From: Syntrophaceae bacterium UBA6087
GTDB taxonomy: Bacteria; Desulfobacterota; Desulfomonilia; UBA1062
NCBI GenBank assembly: GCA_002448235.1
Contig: DIXF01000008.1
Location: 124,001-188,000 of the forward strand
Length of the DNA stretch: 64,000 bases
Reading direction: 5' to 3'
Position numbers and translations under genes: made by a program. This document shows positions 49,829 through 58,838 of this stretch, one piece after another (positions within the stretch are counted from its first letter, which is position 1; each line of letters begins with the position of its first letter). The notes below the pieces were generated by a model. The model did not search any database. It was not told the DNA's origin and worked only from the letters and a program-made list of their open reading frames with translations.

Positions 49829-50992
49829 TCAGCTCGTCCGCAGCGATTCTACGATATTCATGCGCGATGCCCTGAAGGCCGGCAGTACCCCTCCCGTAAG
49901 GCCCATAATGAGGGAGAACGCGAGAGATTGGAAAAATATGGCCGGAGTGAGGGTAAACTTGAAGGCGAGCTCAGAGAAGGACTGGAAGTTCACGGTCGAG
50001 ATGGTGATGAATTGCATGAACGAGGCAAACAGTAGCCCTATGGCCCCGCCGATGAGACCGAGAAAAACCGACTCTACGAGAAAGCTCAGCAGAATTGAGC
50101 GCCTCTGAAATCCCAGGGCGCGCAAGGTCCCTATCTCCCGGACACGATTCGCTACGGCGGAGTACATGGTGATCATGGCCCCGATGACTGCGCCGAGCGA
50201 GAATATCACCGTCAGCGTGATGCCCAGGATCGTGAGAAATTTTGCCATCATCTCGGACTGTTCGAGGTAGAATACCGTTTCTCGCTTTGCCTGAAGTGTG
50301 AGGCGCGGGTCATTTTCTACCGTCGCCGTTACCCTGTCCAGGTGGGATGCATCGCTCATCTTGAAAATTACGATGGAGTACACAGGCCTCCTGAATGTCT
50401 GCATGACCTGCTCCGCATCCCCCCAGATCTCGGAGCTGAACGCCGTGTTGCCCGCATCCATGATGCCGACGACCCTCCAGTTTCTTATGCTGTCCGAAAG
50501 TGTACTTCCCAGGGTGAGCCCGCTGAACCTCTTTACCAGGCTCTTGCCCACGACCATTTCGGGCGTGCCGAACCTGGGCATGCGACCCTGGACGAGCTTC
50601 ACCTGAGGGCGCAAGGCAAAAGATTCCTTTTCGATACCGCGGACCGTGACATTCGAGGTGCCTCCCTGTTTTTTCGGCAGGGTAATGAGTACCACGATTT
50701 CTTTTGCCAGAAGCAGATCGCCGTTTCTATCTGTGGCGATTCCGGAGAGGGTTTCGACCACCGCGGCCTTTTCCCGCTCGATGCCGCTGTCGACTTCGCT
50801 GGTCGCTCCCTTGCGCAATACGATTATATTGTCGTACGAACCGGTTTGCACCAACGTCTTTCGAAGCCCTGCGGCAAGCATGAGGATCGTGGCGAAGACA
50901 AATACCACCAGCGCCATGCCCATTGCGGTAAGGAAAGTGGTGAGGCGTCTTGTCCAGAGACTGCGGAAACTGTAGGACAAAGGTACCGCCAT
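49829..50992 (-). CDS. ABC transporter permease, FtsX/MacB type
   Basis: A 387-residue permease. An N-terminal helix (about 12-35), a large MacB-like periplasmic domain and three C-terminal helices match the FtsX/MacB fold. It is the last gene of a four-gene operon (adaptor, ATPase, permease, permease). Its ATG abuts the stop codon of the previous permease (TAGATG), so translation is coupled. The operon probably exports a lipid, peptide or toxic compound. Two different permeases suggest a heterodimer. Confidence 0.87.
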   Translation of the reverse strand: MAVPLSYSFRSLWTRRLTTFLTAMGMALVVFVFATILMLAAGLRKTLVQTGSYDNIIVLRKGATSEVDSGIEREKAAVVETLSGIATDRNGDLLLAKEIVVLITLPKKQGGTSNVTVRGIEKESFALRPQVKLVQGRMPRFGTPEMVVGKSLVKRFSGLTLGSTLSDSIRNWRVVGIMDAGNTAFSSEIWGDAEQVMQTFRRPVYSIVIFKMSDASHLDRVTATVENDPRLTLQAKRETVFYLEQSEMMAKFLTILGITLTVIFSLGAVIGAMITMYSAVANRVREIGTLRALGFQRRSILLSFLVESVFLGLIGGAIGLLFASFMQFITISTVNFQSFSELAFKFTLTPAIFFQSLAFSLIMGLTGGVLPAFRASRMNIVESLRTS

Positions 50993-52150
50993 CTAGCCTA
51001 TCCTCCTTAAGCCATCTGCGATGCGGATCCTGACGGCCTGTACGGCGGGAATGAACGATGCTGCGAATCCCACTGCGCCCGCGATCCCCAGATCGTACCA
51101 TATCGTCGAACGTTCGATGTTGAATATGGGGAAAAAGGCGCTTAATCCCTGTTTGAAGCCGGCAGCCGCCGGATAGGTGAGCGCGATGCCGAGCAGCGAT
51201 CCCAGGAATGTTATCACCAGCGCTTCTCCCACGATCAGGATAGTAATGTGGAGTCCTGTATAACCGAGGGTCTTGAGCACGGCATACTCCCCTATCCTCT
51301 CCCTTGTCGTCATTGCCATGGTATTGGCCACAACGGCGAGTATGATGATGATGACCACGATCGAGACCACGTTGATAACCTGTATAATGGCCTGGCTCAT
51401 GGAGATGAACCCCATGATGAAGGCGGCTTCGGTTTCGGTGAGGGTTTCCGCGGGAGAATTCCTGAACATTGCGTCAATTTCACGAGCAACGTCCGCCGAA
51501 TGATTTGGATCTCTGACTCCGATAAGATAGAACCCGACCTTGTCAGCCATCGAGGGCATGGTCTGCCTGATGGTCTCGTTGAGGTACTGCCAGTGGAAAA
51601 AGAACTGGGTCTCATCCGTATTCTGTGTACGGCCCCGGTAGATGCCCTTGAGCTCGAAATCCCAGTTGCCCGGATAGATCGTTCCCTTGAGCGTCACGAC
51701 ATCTCCGATATCCCAGCCGAAGCGTTCCGCGAGCTTCCTTCCTGCAACGAATCCCCTCCGGTCTCTCAGGAAAGCCTCTTTCTGATCCTCGGGAAGGATA
51801 TACTCGGGATAGAGCCCGAGATAGGTTTCTGGCTGTATGGCGAAGTTTGCGAAAAAGTTCTTCTCGCTGATGTAGATGCCGCCGAACCAGTTGCCGTAAG
51901 ACACCGAGGTGACCCCTTCCGCATGGCGAATCTTTTCATAGTATGACAAGGGCAGTGGAAAGATGAGAGAGACGGCGTTGCGGGTAATAAGCCTGTTCGC
52001 AGACGATGATTCAACCCCCGCATACCAGGCGCCGATAACGGTCCGGAGCAGCCCGAAGGCAAGAATTGCAATGGCGAAAGCGAGCACGGTGAGCCCTGTC
52101 CTCACTTTGCGCCTGAAGGCGTTCTTCAGGATCATCTTCAGCAGGATCAT
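50993..52150 (-). CDS. ABC transporter permease, FtsX/MacB type
   Basis: A 385-residue permease with the same fold as its neighbour but low sequence similarity: a helix at 15-35, a periplasmic domain, and three helices from about residue 265 (TTRERIGEYAVLKTLGYT is the conserved cytoplasmic loop). It overlaps the ATPase gene by four bases (ATGA). It likely pairs with the downstream permease as a heterodimer. Confidence 0.87.
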   Translation of the reverse strand: MILLKMILKNAFRRKVRTGLTVLAFAIAILAFGLLRTVIGAWYAGVESSSANRLITRNAVSLIFPLPLSYYEKIRHAEGVTSVSYGNWFGGIYISEKNFFANFAIQPETYLGLYPEYILPEDQKEAFLRDRRGFVAGRKLAERFGWDIGDVVTLKGTIYPGNWDFELKGIYRGRTQNTDETQFFFHWQYLNETIRQTMPSMADKVGFYLIGVRDPNHSADVAREIDAMFRNSPAETLTETEAAFIMGFISMSQAIIQVINVVSIVVIIIILAVVANTMAMTTRERIGEYAVLKTLGYTGLHITILIVGEALVITFLGSLLGIALTYPAAAGFKQGLSAFFPIFNIERSTIWYDLGIAGAVGFAASFIPAVQAVRIRIADGLRRIG

Positions 52151-52830
52151 GTGCTGAACTCACCCTTTTCCAGGTGCCGGATGACATGGGCGCGTTCTGC
52201 CGCGTGAGGATCGTGGGTTACCATGATGATGGTCTTGTTCAACTCGGTATTGAGCCGGTCCATGAGATCGAGCACGTCGGATGCCGATTTGCGGTCAAGG
52301 TCGCCGGTAGGCTCATCCGCCACGAGGATGGCCGGGTCGATCACGATGGCCCGGGCTATGGCGACCCGCTGCTGCTCGCCGCCGGAAAGCTGTGAAGGGT
52401 AATGGTCCATCCGTGGCGTGAGGTTCACCATGTTTAAGGCAGCCTCCACATGCTCTCTCCGTTCTTTTTTCGAAAGCCCGGTGAGGTGGAGCGGCAGGTC
52501 CACGTTTTCAAAGGCCGTGAGCACGGGGATAAGGTTGTAGAACTGGAAAATGAAGCCCACGTTGCCCGAGCGCCATCCGGCTAGCTCGGTTTCGGACAGT
52601 GTGGAGATATCCACGTCGTCGATGACGATCGAGCCGCTGTCCAGACGGTCGATACCTGCGATGAGATTGAGCAGAGTGCTTTTCCCCGACCCTGAAGGCC
52701 CCATGATGGCGAGGAATTCACCCCGTGCTATGTCGAAGGTGATGTCCGAGAGAACCGGCACTACGAGATCGCCCTTGTAGTAGCACTTGTATACGTTGCG
52801 TATCTCGACAATGGATGACTGCTTGTCCAT
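52147..52830 (-). CDS. ABC transporter ATP-binding protein (MacB/LolD type)
   Basis: A 227-residue ATPase with all motifs: Walker A GPSGSGKST, Q-loop FQFYNLIP, signature LSGGEQQR, Walker B ILVADEPTGDLD and the H-loop TMVTHD-like VTHDPH. It energises the two FtsX-type permeases encoded just downstream. It begins two bases after the adaptor gene. Confidence 0.95.
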   Translation of the reverse strand: MDKQSSIVEIRNVYKCYYKGDLVVPVLSDITFDIARGEFLAIMGPSGSGKSTLLNLIAGIDRLDSGSIVIDDVDISTLSETELAGWRSGNVGFIFQFYNLIPVLTAFENVDLPLHLTGLSKKERREHVEAALNMVNLTPRMDHYPSQLSGGEQQRVAIARAIVIDPAILVADEPTGDLDRKSASDVLDLMDRLNTELNKTIIMVTHDPHAAERAHVIRHLEKGEFST

Positions 52831-52832
52831 GA

Positions 52833-54050
52833 TCAGCTCTCGGCGATGGTGATTTTCGAACCGCTTCGCAAGCCTTCAGGGGGATTCAGGACGACGATAT
52901 CATCAGGCTTGGCCCCCTGGAGCACCTCCACCATATCGCCGATTTTCTCGCCGGTACGGATATTCGTTTTCTCAGCCTTGTCGCCCTTGACGATGAAGAC
53001 AGCCGGGCCTTCTTCGGAGCTGACGACAGCAGAAGTGCTTACCATGGTATGCGGTTTGTTCTCCTCCGGGGAAAGCTGCCTGGCGAGAAATCCGACTTTG
53101 GCGCTCATCTCCGGCAGGATGCGGGGGTCGGGGTTCGTAAACCTGACTTTGACGAGCACGGTTGCCTTTGTCCTGTCGACCGTGGGAACGATCGTATCCA
53201 CAGTTCCCTGGAACCGTTCTTCGGGAAGCGCGTCAAGCGTTATGACGCAGGGCTGGCCGACATGGACCGTTCCGATGTTCGATTCGGCGACATCCGCCTC
53301 TACCTGCAGGGAGGAAAGGTCCGCGATGGTTACGACTGCCGCCTTTGCCTCGGCCGCAGCCCCCATTGGCGTGATGATGTCCCCGACATCCGCGTTCTTG
53401 GTGAGGACAACCGCATCGAAGGGTGCCCTTATCTCGGAGTAGGACAGCATGACCTCCGAACTCGAAAGGGCTGCCTGGCTCGATTTTACGGATGCCTGGG
53501 CAGCCTCGAGAGCTGCCTGGGCTGAAAGAAAACGTGTCCGGGCGGTGTCGAACTCGGAGCGTGAAACGGCCCCGGATTTAACCAGATTCTTCATCCGCTC
53601 ATAATCACGGGTGACATTGTCGAGGTTTGCCTTCGCCTCCCGGACTCTGGCCCGGGCAAGATTGAGGTTGGCCCGGCTCTGGTCGACGGCGGCCTCGGCA
53701 TCTTCGCTTTCGAGCCTGGCGAGGACCTGTCCCTGCTTTACTACGCTTCCTTCCTGTACCATCAGGGAAACGAGCTGGCCGGTAATTTTTGTAGCCACAT
53801 CCGCCTTCCGCTGTGCAACGACGTAGCCGCTCGCGCTGAGACGGGCGAGGAGCTGAGACGGATAGACTTCGCTCACGGTGGTGACCGAAACCGCTACGCC
53901 CTTTGGGGCAAAGGCCCATACAATGAGTATTATGACCACGATACCGGCTGCACCGAGAATTATCGGCATGACCGACTTCGTCCGGCGGCGTGTCTGCTTA
54001 TCTTTTTGTTTTCTCTCTATGGACAGCTTATCGAGGTCTTTGTCTTCCAT
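52833..54050 (-). CDS. Periplasmic adaptor (MacA/HlyD family)
   Basis: A 405-residue membrane-fusion protein. It is started here at ATG 54050, which has GAGG nine bases upstream; a GTG ten codons earlier is possible. A single anchor spans about residues 28-45. A lipoyl half-domain (VKQGQVLARL) flanks a coiled-coil hairpin of about 70 residues rich in Ala, Arg and Glu, followed by beta-barrel and membrane-proximal domains. It is the first gene of the ABC export operon and would connect it to an outer-membrane channel, not seen here. Confidence 0.9.
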   Translation of the reverse strand: MEDKDLDKLSIERKQKDKQTRRRTKSVMPIILGAAGIVVIILIVWAFAPKGVAVSVTTVSEVYPSQLLARLSASGYVVAQRKADVATKITGQLVSLMVQEGSVVKQGQVLARLESEDAEAAVDQSRANLNLARARVREAKANLDNVTRDYERMKNLVKSGAVSRSEFDTARTRFLSAQAALEAAQASVKSSQAALSSSEVMLSYSEIRAPFDAVVLTKNADVGDIITPMGAAAEAKAAVVTIADLSSLQVEADVAESNIGTVHVGQPCVITLDALPEERFQGTVDTIVPTVDRTKATVLVKVRFTNPDPRILPEMSAKVGFLARQLSPEENKPHTMVSTSAVVSSEEGPAVFIVKGDKAEKTNIRTGEKIGDMVEVLQGAKPDDIVVLNPPEGLRSGSKITIAES

Positions 54051-54132
54051 CACGAGAAACCTCATTTCAAAGAATTTCACTTCATTAAATAATTATACAT
54101 TAAACCCACAACTTTTCATATCCAAAGCATAG

Positions 54133-54168
54133 AAAAGGGCAATACCGGAAATCAACACGGTATTGCCC
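54133..54168 (-). terminator. Terminator of the aaRS-like gene
   Basis: An 11-base perfect stem GGGCAATACCG / CGGTATTGCCC with a ten-base loop, followed on the minus strand by TTTTC, 43 bases past the stop codon. Confidence 0.8.
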
Positions 54169-54211
54169 TGGGGTAGTCTTGCTTCGTGCCGGACCTTCCC
54201 GGCTGTTGTCC

Positions 54212-55435
54212 TTAGAAGAGGAAGATCGGATACGAGTCCGGGTTCTTGCCGAAACAGGTGAGATCGTCGATCTTTTCGATCTTTGGGCCTTTCAACAGGG
54301 CATACAACGACCGTTCGACGCCTATTCCGCCACCCATGGTATCCGGGAAATACGACTTGCCGTTCTCGTCCTTCATGCCGACAGCGGTGAGGAACGGCCC
54401 GTATCCGTCGAGCACGGAGATATTTTCCAGCACGCCGTTTTCGAATACCGGGGCCTCGGGGATGATCTTATTGTCGATGAGCCGGTAGATGATCGGATCG
54501 TAAAGCCACTCCCTGATTGCACCGGAAAGTATCTCGATCGACGGGGTGTACTTGTTCGTCTCTCTCAGCAGCGATCTCGCACAGAGGTCATAGTTGAAGA
54601 TCTTGTCCGAATCGAATGAGGTCAACGGGAGCCTGGAGCCGTCCGGAAGGAGATAGGGATAGATGAGATCGTAGTTTTCCCGCATGAGGCCCGTTACCCA
54701 GAAAAACTGGGAGGGTATGTCGTTCCCGATCTTCGCATCCGTGTCGATCTTCCCGTATTTCTTCAGCGCATCGGTATGCTTGATGCGGGGGAAAGGCTGC
54801 TTGGGAACCTCTACCGTAACGCCCAGATGCTTCAAGTCGTCCTCGTTGTTCTGGGCAATCGCACCGGCGGCTGCAATGACCATCCGCTCGAAAAAGTCGA
54901 TCACCTTTTCGAAATCCTCTTTGAGGATCGTTCTGACCTTGTCAGGAGAGTTTTTGTACTCGTCCAGGCCGATACCCCGGTTGCGCCGCAACTCGATGTC
55001 GATCTGGGAAAAATCGATGAGGTATTTCCCGCGCTGCTTCCTCTGCGGGCTTTCTATCTCGAGCCTCACGTTGGGTGAATCTACGAATATCCCTTTGACC
55101 CTCGGGTTGAAGCACGCCAGGAATTTGGAATAGATCATGGAATGCGTCGAAACATAGGGCATGCCTTTGTAGTGGATCGTCGGCACGTGCTCGACGTCGT
55201 GTGCGAGCGGGTCGGTTACCGGGCTCATCTGGACACGCTCAAGATTTATGAGTCCTTCCTTGGCGAGGTAATTATGGATGGCAACGACAAACGACGTGCG
55301 GATATTCATTGCCGAAAAGATCGTCTCGTTCACCCATTTTTCAACGTAATTCTTCCTGATGAAATCGTCGAAGCTGCTTCCCGACTGCACGAGCGATGCC
55401 TGAAAGTGGAAAAGATCCTCACCAATAAAAGCCAT
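54212..55435 (-). CDS. Class II aaRS-like protein, AsnRS/asparagine synthetase A-related
   Basis: A 407-residue protein with the class II synthetase core but no anticodon-binding domain. Motif 2 reads RLEIES followed by KYLIDFSQIDIEL, and motif 3 is GGGIGVERSLYALL followed by the AspRS/AsnRS-type ending IEKIDDLTCFGKNPDSYP. This pattern matches the tRNA-independent asparagine synthetases derived from AsnRS in archaea. It may therefore make asparagine from aspartate and ammonia. A tRNA-modifying paralogue is the alternative. AAGGAGGATAGT precedes the ATG. It has a long leader and its own terminator. Its setting near glutamine and ammonia metabolism is suggestive only. Confidence 0.65.
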   Translation of the reverse strand: MAFIGEDLFHFQASLVQSGSSFDDFIRKNYVEKWVNETIFSAMNIRTSFVVAIHNYLAKEGLINLERVQMSPVTDPLAHDVEHVPTIHYKGMPYVSTHSMIYSKFLACFNPRVKGIFVDSPNVRLEIESPQRKQRGKYLIDFSQIDIELRRNRGIGLDEYKNSPDKVRTILKEDFEKVIDFFERMVIAAAGAIAQNNEDDLKHLGVTVEVPKQPFPRIKHTDALKKYGKIDTDAKIGNDIPSQFFWVTGLMRENYDLIYPYLLPDGSRLPLTSFDSDKIFNYDLCARSLLRETNKYTPSIEILSGAIREWLYDPIIYRLIDNKIIPEAPVFENGVLENISVLDGYGPFLTAVGMKDENGKSYFPDTMGGGIGVERSLYALLKGPKIEKIDDLTCFGKNPDSYPIFLF

Positions 55436-55796
55436 ACTATCCTCCTTGATCCAGATGATATTTATCAGGCCGTTATGGGAGTATGTGTTTCATTAGCTCC
55501 CTTCCGGGAGCGTAAGCCCGCCCATAAAGTCCTGCTTGGGTTTCAATTGAGCAACCTTTGTGCCAAATTCCCCAGTCATGCGTATTATGGCTTCCTATCA
55601 TATCAGTCGGTGCGGTGTAAAGATTTACCTAGTGCTGACAGCCATTTACACGATGCTCATTCCCCCAGGGCCCGTTTTGGGCAGGACTGCAGATTTTAAC
55701 ATAAGGAACAAATAAGACATTATTGGTCAAAAGATAAATACTGAAACAAAAATGAGCGAGCAAACGACTCCCTGCCCTCGCCGAAGCTCCCGCGGA
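55436..55796. other. Leader region of the aaRS-like gene
   Basis: A 361-base gap. Near the gene, GCTCCC-TTCC-GGGAGC (55495-55510) is a stable hairpin in the leader. GTAAA-GA-TTTAC (55617-55628) is a short palindrome suited to a repressor. I looked for T-box, cobalamin and glutamine-riboswitch landmarks and found none. Confidence 0.5.
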
Positions 55797-57194
55797 TCAG
55801 AACTCGAGTTTACCGTATTCTTCCGGAACGCACGTCGGGTAGTCACCGCTGAAGCATGCAGTGCAGTAACGGCTCCCGTCTTCGACTGTCTGCAGCAAGG
55901 CTTCGACAGAGAGATACGCCAGGGAGTCCGCCCTGATAAATTCCGCAATATCTGCTATTGACTGGTTGCAGGCGATAAGCTCGGCTTTCGAGGAGATGTC
56001 GATCCCATAATAGCAGGGGCTCGCGATCGGGGGCGAACTGATCCTGACATGCACCTCCAAAGCGCCGCGCGACCTCAGGAGCTGGACGATCTGCCGCATG
56101 GTCGTGCCTCTTACGATGGAATCGTCAACAAGGACGATGCGTTTCCCATCGATCACCCCGCTCACCGGGTTTAGTTTCACCCTTACGTCGAGCTTTCGCT
56201 TGTCCTGGTGCGGCGCGATAAAGGTGCGGCCCACATAGTGATTCCTGATAAGGCCGATCTCGTAGCGTAGGCCTGAGGCCTGGGCATATCCGAGCGCAGC
56301 GGTGTTGCCGGAGTCCGGTACGGAGATAACGATATCTGCCTCGCAGGGCGCCTCGCGCGCAAGCTGTTTGCCGAGCCTTCTCCGGACTTTGTCGACCTTC
56401 TCGCCGAAGATCAGGCTGTCCGGCCGGGAAAAATAAATGTGCTCGAAGATGCATTGCGAAAGCCTGGGTGCTTGAGGGAGCTTGTGAGAGGTAACGCCGC
56501 CTGCATCGATGACGAGGATCTCGCCGGGCTCAACGGACCTGATATACTCTGCCCCGATGATATCGAAAGCGCACGTCTCCGAGGCAACCACGCAGGCTCC
56601 ATCGGATCTGCCCAGGGAGAGAGGCCTGAACCCCATCGGGTCGCGGGCGGCCACGAGCCTCTCAGGGGTGAGCAGCAGAAAGCAGTAGGAGCCGACAATG
56701 TGCTTAAGGGCGTCGATGAACATGCCGAGGAAGTTTTTCTCCCGGGAGCCGGCCATGAGATGAAGGATGATCTCGCTGTCGGAGGTGGTCTGAAATATCG
56801 ATCCGTTCTGCTGCAGACGGTCCCTGAGCTCTTTGGCGTTCGTTATGGTGCCGTTGTGAGCCAGTGCGATCCTGCCTGCCTTGGATTCGATGGATATGGG
56901 CTGTGCATTGGTGACGTCGCTCGTTCCCTTCGTGGAGTAGCGGTTATGACCGATCGCGGAAGTACCCCGCAGACGCGGCATGGCGTCAGGATCGGAAAAG
57001 ACCGACCATACGAGGCCGAGCCCCTTTTTGAGCTTGATCTCATCGCCGTCCGTTGATGCGATACCTGCGCTTTCCTGCCCCCTGTGCTGGAGCGCGTACA
57101 GGCCAAGATAGGTTTTTTCCGCAGCTTCAGGATCTCCGAAGATACCGAAGACCCCGCATTCTTCATGCCAGTGGTCATCATGCAGTTCAATCAT
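55797..57194 (-). CDS. purF: Amidophosphoribosyltransferase
   Basis: A 465-residue enzyme catalysing the first step of purine synthesis from PRPP and glutamine. A 12-residue propeptide (MIELHDDHWHEE) precedes the nucleophile C13, as in Bacillus PurF but not E. coli. The cysteines that ligate the [4Fe-4S] cluster of that type are present: LSQCIFEHI, SPCYYGID and YCTACFSG near the C-terminus. The PRPP-binding loop is VLVDDSIVRGTT. It should therefore be an oxygen-sensitive, self-processing enzyme. It is likely monocistronic, with a promoter candidate upstream. Confidence 0.95.
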   Translation of the reverse strand: MIELHDDHWHEECGVFGIFGDPEAAEKTYLGLYALQHRGQESAGIASTDGDEIKLKKGLGLVWSVFSDPDAMPRLRGTSAIGHNRYSTKGTSDVTNAQPISIESKAGRIALAHNGTITNAKELRDRLQQNGSIFQTTSDSEIILHLMAGSREKNFLGMFIDALKHIVGSYCFLLLTPERLVAARDPMGFRPLSLGRSDGACVVASETCAFDIIGAEYIRSVEPGEILVIDAGGVTSHKLPQAPRLSQCIFEHIYFSRPDSLIFGEKVDKVRRRLGKQLAREAPCEADIVISVPDSGNTAALGYAQASGLRYEIGLIRNHYVGRTFIAPHQDKRKLDVRVKLNPVSGVIDGKRIVLVDDSIVRGTTMRQIVQLLRSRGALEVHVRISSPPIASPCYYGIDISSKAELIACNQSIADIAEFIRADSLAYLSVEALLQTVEDGSRYCTACFSGDYPTCVPEEYGKLEF

Positions 57195-57546
57195 GTCGTT
57201 TCCTCATGCCCCTGTTTTCGTATCACTGGGTAATAAAATATCTTTTCATGGGCGGTGCTTACGAGAGTACCACGCGATCCGACAAATCAGGACAAACTTC
57301 AGAGATCGGGAAGATACACCTCTTTTATACGAAAAGCAAACATGATACCAAAGCGAATACAAGTTAAACATATAAAGGATAACAATCAGTTGAGTGATGT
57401 TCCAGTGGGAATTACTCTGAATATTACGTGATAGAAAAGTTCCTTTGCCCGTAGATCGCACATTTTTGTTCTTTCAATGAAGGGTTTTACGAAGGACGGC
57501 TCGATTAATCTTGATTTCCATACAGGCGATCTCGATTAAAACTAGT
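57195..57546. other. Divergent gap between purF and the two-helix protein gene
   Basis: A 352-base non-coding region. It contains a purF promoter candidate; otherwise it shows no repeats or hairpins of note. Confidence 0.6.
57324..57351 (-). promoter_or_regulatory. Candidate purF promoter
   Basis: On the minus strand TTGGTA (57351-57346) and TATAAA (57329-57324) are 16 bases apart, about 130 bases upstream of purF. The -10 is strong and the -35 moderate. Confidence 0.35.
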
Positions 57547-57915
57547 ATGAAGCATCTGTTTGACAGGCGGTTTCTCATCGCTATCTGGGTAACGATATTC
57601 CTCATGAAGTTTTTTATCGGACTCGCCCACCTCATAACGCTCAGGAAGAGCATTCAGCCTGTAACCCTCGACCTCTCCGAGGAAGTCTACCAGGACGCAA
57701 ACCCGAAGATGCTCGATGCGCTCGGCAAATTCGCTGCGACAGTCAACACGACCTTCGACACATATCAGAGAAGCGCTCAAAGAGAGCATCTCTTTGCAGC
57801 CGGAGGCTACCTTATCGCTGCGCTGACATCTTTTCTTTCCATCATGCTGGTGCTCCGCGACGCCTTTTTCTTCAGGGGGATCAACACCCCGTTGAGCACA
57901 ACGATAGAGATATAG
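57547..57915 (+). CDS. Small membrane protein with two helices, unknown function
   Basis: A 122-residue protein I do not recognise. Residues about 8-30 and 85-105 are hydrophobic helices, and the stretch between is an amphipathic helix-rich loop. The ATG at 57547 is used, though no good ribosome site precedes it. It converges on the MarC gene nine bases away. The antisense frame here has no membrane pattern, so this strand is preferred. Confidence 0.55.
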   Translation: MKHLFDRRFLIAIWVTIFLMKFFIGLAHLITLRKSIQPVTLDLSEEVYQDANPKMLDALGKFAATVNTTFDTYQRSAQREHLFAAGGYLIAALTSFLSIMLVLRDAFFFRGINTPLSTTIEI

Positions 57916-57924
57916 GAGAAGCAA

Positions 57925-58527
57925 TTACCGGACAGCAGTCGCTGATATCCCGGCAACGAGCATGGCGATCCCTTTCCTCACCATCATAACTCCGATTGAT
58001 GCCATGAAAAGGTTTGCGATCTTGGAGATGATCGTTGTCCCTGCGCTGCCGAGAACGCGATTGACCTGGCAGGCAAAGAAAAAGAAGACCCCGGCTATCA
58101 GTATATTCGAGGTAAGTGCCGTAGCTGTCAGGACCCCGCCATACGTATCATAGAGCAGGATAGAGGTCGTGAGCACTGCCGGACCGGTTATGAGAGGAAC
58201 ACCCAGCGGAACTGCCCCGAGGCCTCCTTTCAGCAATCTCCGCTGGAGCTTTTCGGAAGAAAGCAGATCGCTGATCGCGAGCACAAAGATAAGGATGCCG
58301 CCTGCTACCATGAAATCTGCAATGCTGATTCCCATAAGACGTAAGATTGCCCTGCCTCCGAAGAGGAAAGCGAGGGCCACAACCGACGCTGTAACGACCG
58401 ACTCGAGAATGACCATGAAAATGTGCCGCCATGTCATGCCCTGAGTCAGGGCGATAAACATGGGCAGTGTTCCTATGGCATCCACCGCGACAAACAGCGG
58501 AACGAAACACATCCAGAATTCCTTCAT
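57925..58527 (-). CDS. MarC-family integral membrane protein
   Basis: A 200-residue protein of the family size with six hydrophobic helices. Family landmarks are FVAVDAIGTLPMFIALT near the N-terminus and PLGVPLITGPAVLTT in the middle. MarC was once linked to multidrug resistance, but its role is unproven. No RND or drug-transport genes are adjacent to it. Confidence 0.9.
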   Translation of the reverse strand: MKEFWMCFVPLFVAVDAIGTLPMFIALTQGMTWRHIFMVILESVVTASVVALAFLFGGRAILRLMGISIADFMVAGGILIFVLAISDLLSSEKLQRRLLKGGLGAVPLGVPLITGPAVLTTSILLYDTYGGVLTATALTSNILIAGVFFFFACQVNRVLGSAGTTIISKIANLFMASIGVMMVRKGIAMLVAGISATAVR

Positions 58528-58838
58528 CCGTTTATCCTCGTTCTTTTAAGTTCACAGGGTATCCTTCGGTAGATATGGGCATACAGATCCATATCAATGT
58601 ATCGTTACTATATACTGTAAGTCCTTTCCTCTGCCGGTCAATGCGATGCTTCTCAGTTCTTAAATGCTGCTTAAAAGGAAAGATATTCCGCCATGCACAC
58701 ATCGTATCCAAGCCCAGTTGTGAATCCTAAGCGGTGGATTACTATTTCTGTATCGAGGCAAGTAGTTCACTGGTCAGGTCCTAACGGCAATCGATCGGCC
58801 CCGATGTAAATTTCTTGGGCAGGAGGGTACTCTTCAAA
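58528..58838. other. Gap between marC and the glycosidase gene
   Basis: A 311-base divergent, AT-rich gap. A TATACT at about 58611 could be a -10 but lacks a -35. Nothing else is recognised. Confidence 0.5.

Noticed and set aside
55436..55796. T-box or other known riboswitch in the leader of the aaRS-like gene
   Set aside because: The conserved T-box bulge and other family landmarks are absent; only a simple hairpin is seen.
57505..57924. 139-codon minus-strand open frame
   Set aside because: Opposite the small membrane protein; no domain or membrane pattern, and no ribosome site.
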